A stretch of DNA of 6,704 nt, from positions 1 to 6,704 of the forward strand of contig JAISPY010000232.1 of assembly GCA_031274565.1 (NCBI GenBank). Direction: 5' to 3'. This document shows positions 6,151-6,704 of the stretch, piece after piece (within the stretch, counting starts at the first letter, position 1; the number at the start of each line of letters is the position of its first letter). Made by a program: the position numbers and the translations under genes. The notes beneath the pieces were generated by a model that saw only the letters and a program-made list of their open reading frames with translations, was not told where the DNA came from and ran no database searches. The stretch is from Treponema sp. (GTDB taxonomy: Bacteria; Spirochaetota; Spirochaetia; Treponematales; Breznakiellaceae).

Positions 6151-6704
6151 GCCCCACAAACCCCGCTTCGCTTCCCGCGCGGCCTGTTCCAGGTCCGTGA
6201 ATTCCTCCATAAATTGAAAGGCAAAGTACCGGTACGCATACGCATAGCCCTCTCGAATCAAGCGGGTATTGAAGCATGTTCCCACACGTGCTTCTTCTCT
6301 TTTTTCTATTTCTTCTATAATATAGAGATACGCTAGCAGCCGGCCATACCGGTCCCGCAGGTCCCAATCAAAAGCGAGATATACCTGCTTCCCCAGGAGT
6401 TGTTCCTTGGTAAAGGCGCTGGCCTCCGGGCCGAACGGCTGAGTCGGTTTATTGGGATGCACGGTTTCCGGAGTATCCACCCCGATCATACGGATGGTCT
6501 CTTGGGTTTGCAATTCCGGGGGAGGATGCGCGATCCGTACCACCACCGTATCCCCGTCTATGTGACGCACTACTTCCGCGGGAAGCATACGGGAGATATC
6601 CGCCTCAGCGCTCGTGGCAAGATCCTCCGCATCCACCCGGTATAAGACCGGCTCTGCGAGGATTACCGTCGATCCAGGACTATCACAACCCATCAGGATT
6701 ATGC
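6145..6704 (-). CDS. Thermonuclease (SNase-family) lipoprotein, start off right edge
   Basis: A staphylococcal-nuclease-like enzyme that would hydrolyse DNA and RNA with calcium, probably outside the cytoplasm. Numbering from the ATG at 6693, the fold begins at RHIDGDTVVVRI (43-54). The catalytic residues are all present: Arg68 and Asp73-Thr74 in IRMIGVDTPE, Glu76, and Arg118 in DRYGRLLAYLY. They correspond to Arg35, Asp40, Thr41, Glu43 and Arg87 of the Staphylococcus enzyme. The family's final helix and AKRGLW ending are intact. The frame stays open to the right edge, reading I-I-L-M-G-C before the mature sequence. LMGC is a good lipobox, so the ATG at 6693 is not the start and a signal peptide lies beyond the window. 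It stops 221 bp before the efflux operon on the same strand; co-transcription is possible but not shown. Confidence 0.88.
   Translation of the reverse strand, partial: IILMGCDSPGSTVILAEPVLYRVDAEDLATSAEADISRMLPAEVVRHIDGDTVVVRIAHPPPELQTQETIRMIGVDTPETVHPNKPTQPFGPEASAFTKEQLLGKQVYLAFDWDLRDRYGRLLAYLYIIEEIEKREEARVGTCFNTRLIREGYAYAYRYFAFQFMEEFTDLEQAAREAKRGLWGL

Overview
The window suggests a diderm (outer-membrane) bacterium with fairly GC-rich DNA. It carries an outer-membrane efflux protein of the TolC family, two lipoprotein-type signal sequences and a polysaccharide-export-type SLBB protein. A host-associated spirochaete of the Treponema group would fit the mixture of proteins, but this is an impression from family resemblance and nothing in the sequence proves it.

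Layout, left to right. Positions 1-879 (+) hold the C-terminal 292 codons of an SLBB-domain protein whose start lies off the left edge. It converges on a minus-strand gene block, and a bulged hairpin (897-946) sits at the junction. The minus-strand block, read right to left, is: the 3' part of a lipoprotein thermonuclease (6704 to 6145, start off the right edge); a gap of about 220 bases without a convincing gene; then four tightly packed genes. These are a membrane-fusion lipoprotein (5923 to 4529), an ABC ATPase (4524 to 3736), a MacB/FtsX-type permease (3739 to 2507) and a TolC-like outer-membrane factor (2488 to 932). Junctions are 4 bp, a 4-bp ATGA overlap, and 18 bp, so the four genes almost certainly form one transcriptional unit.

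How they work together: the ATPase and the four-helix permease form the inner-membrane engine. The lipid-anchored fusion protein spans the periplasm, and the TolC-like protein supplies the outer-membrane channel, giving a complete MacAB-TolC-type exporter. The substrate cannot be read from sequence.

The most unusual item is at the 5' end of the TolC-like gene. Three in-frame tandem copies of a 57-bp unit (2264-2434) insert three near-identical 19-residue segments ahead of the signal peptide, pushing the hydrophobic export segment to about residue 78. Each copy can fold into a bulged hairpin and ends in an A6/A7 run. A short degraded-looking match to the unit's core occurs in the gap upstream of the operon. 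This looks like a protein-coding palindromic repeat element, similar in principle to in-frame palindromic elements known in Rickettsia, but that is inference. Apart from this, the window is an ordinary efflux operon and I see no evidence of a wholly new system.
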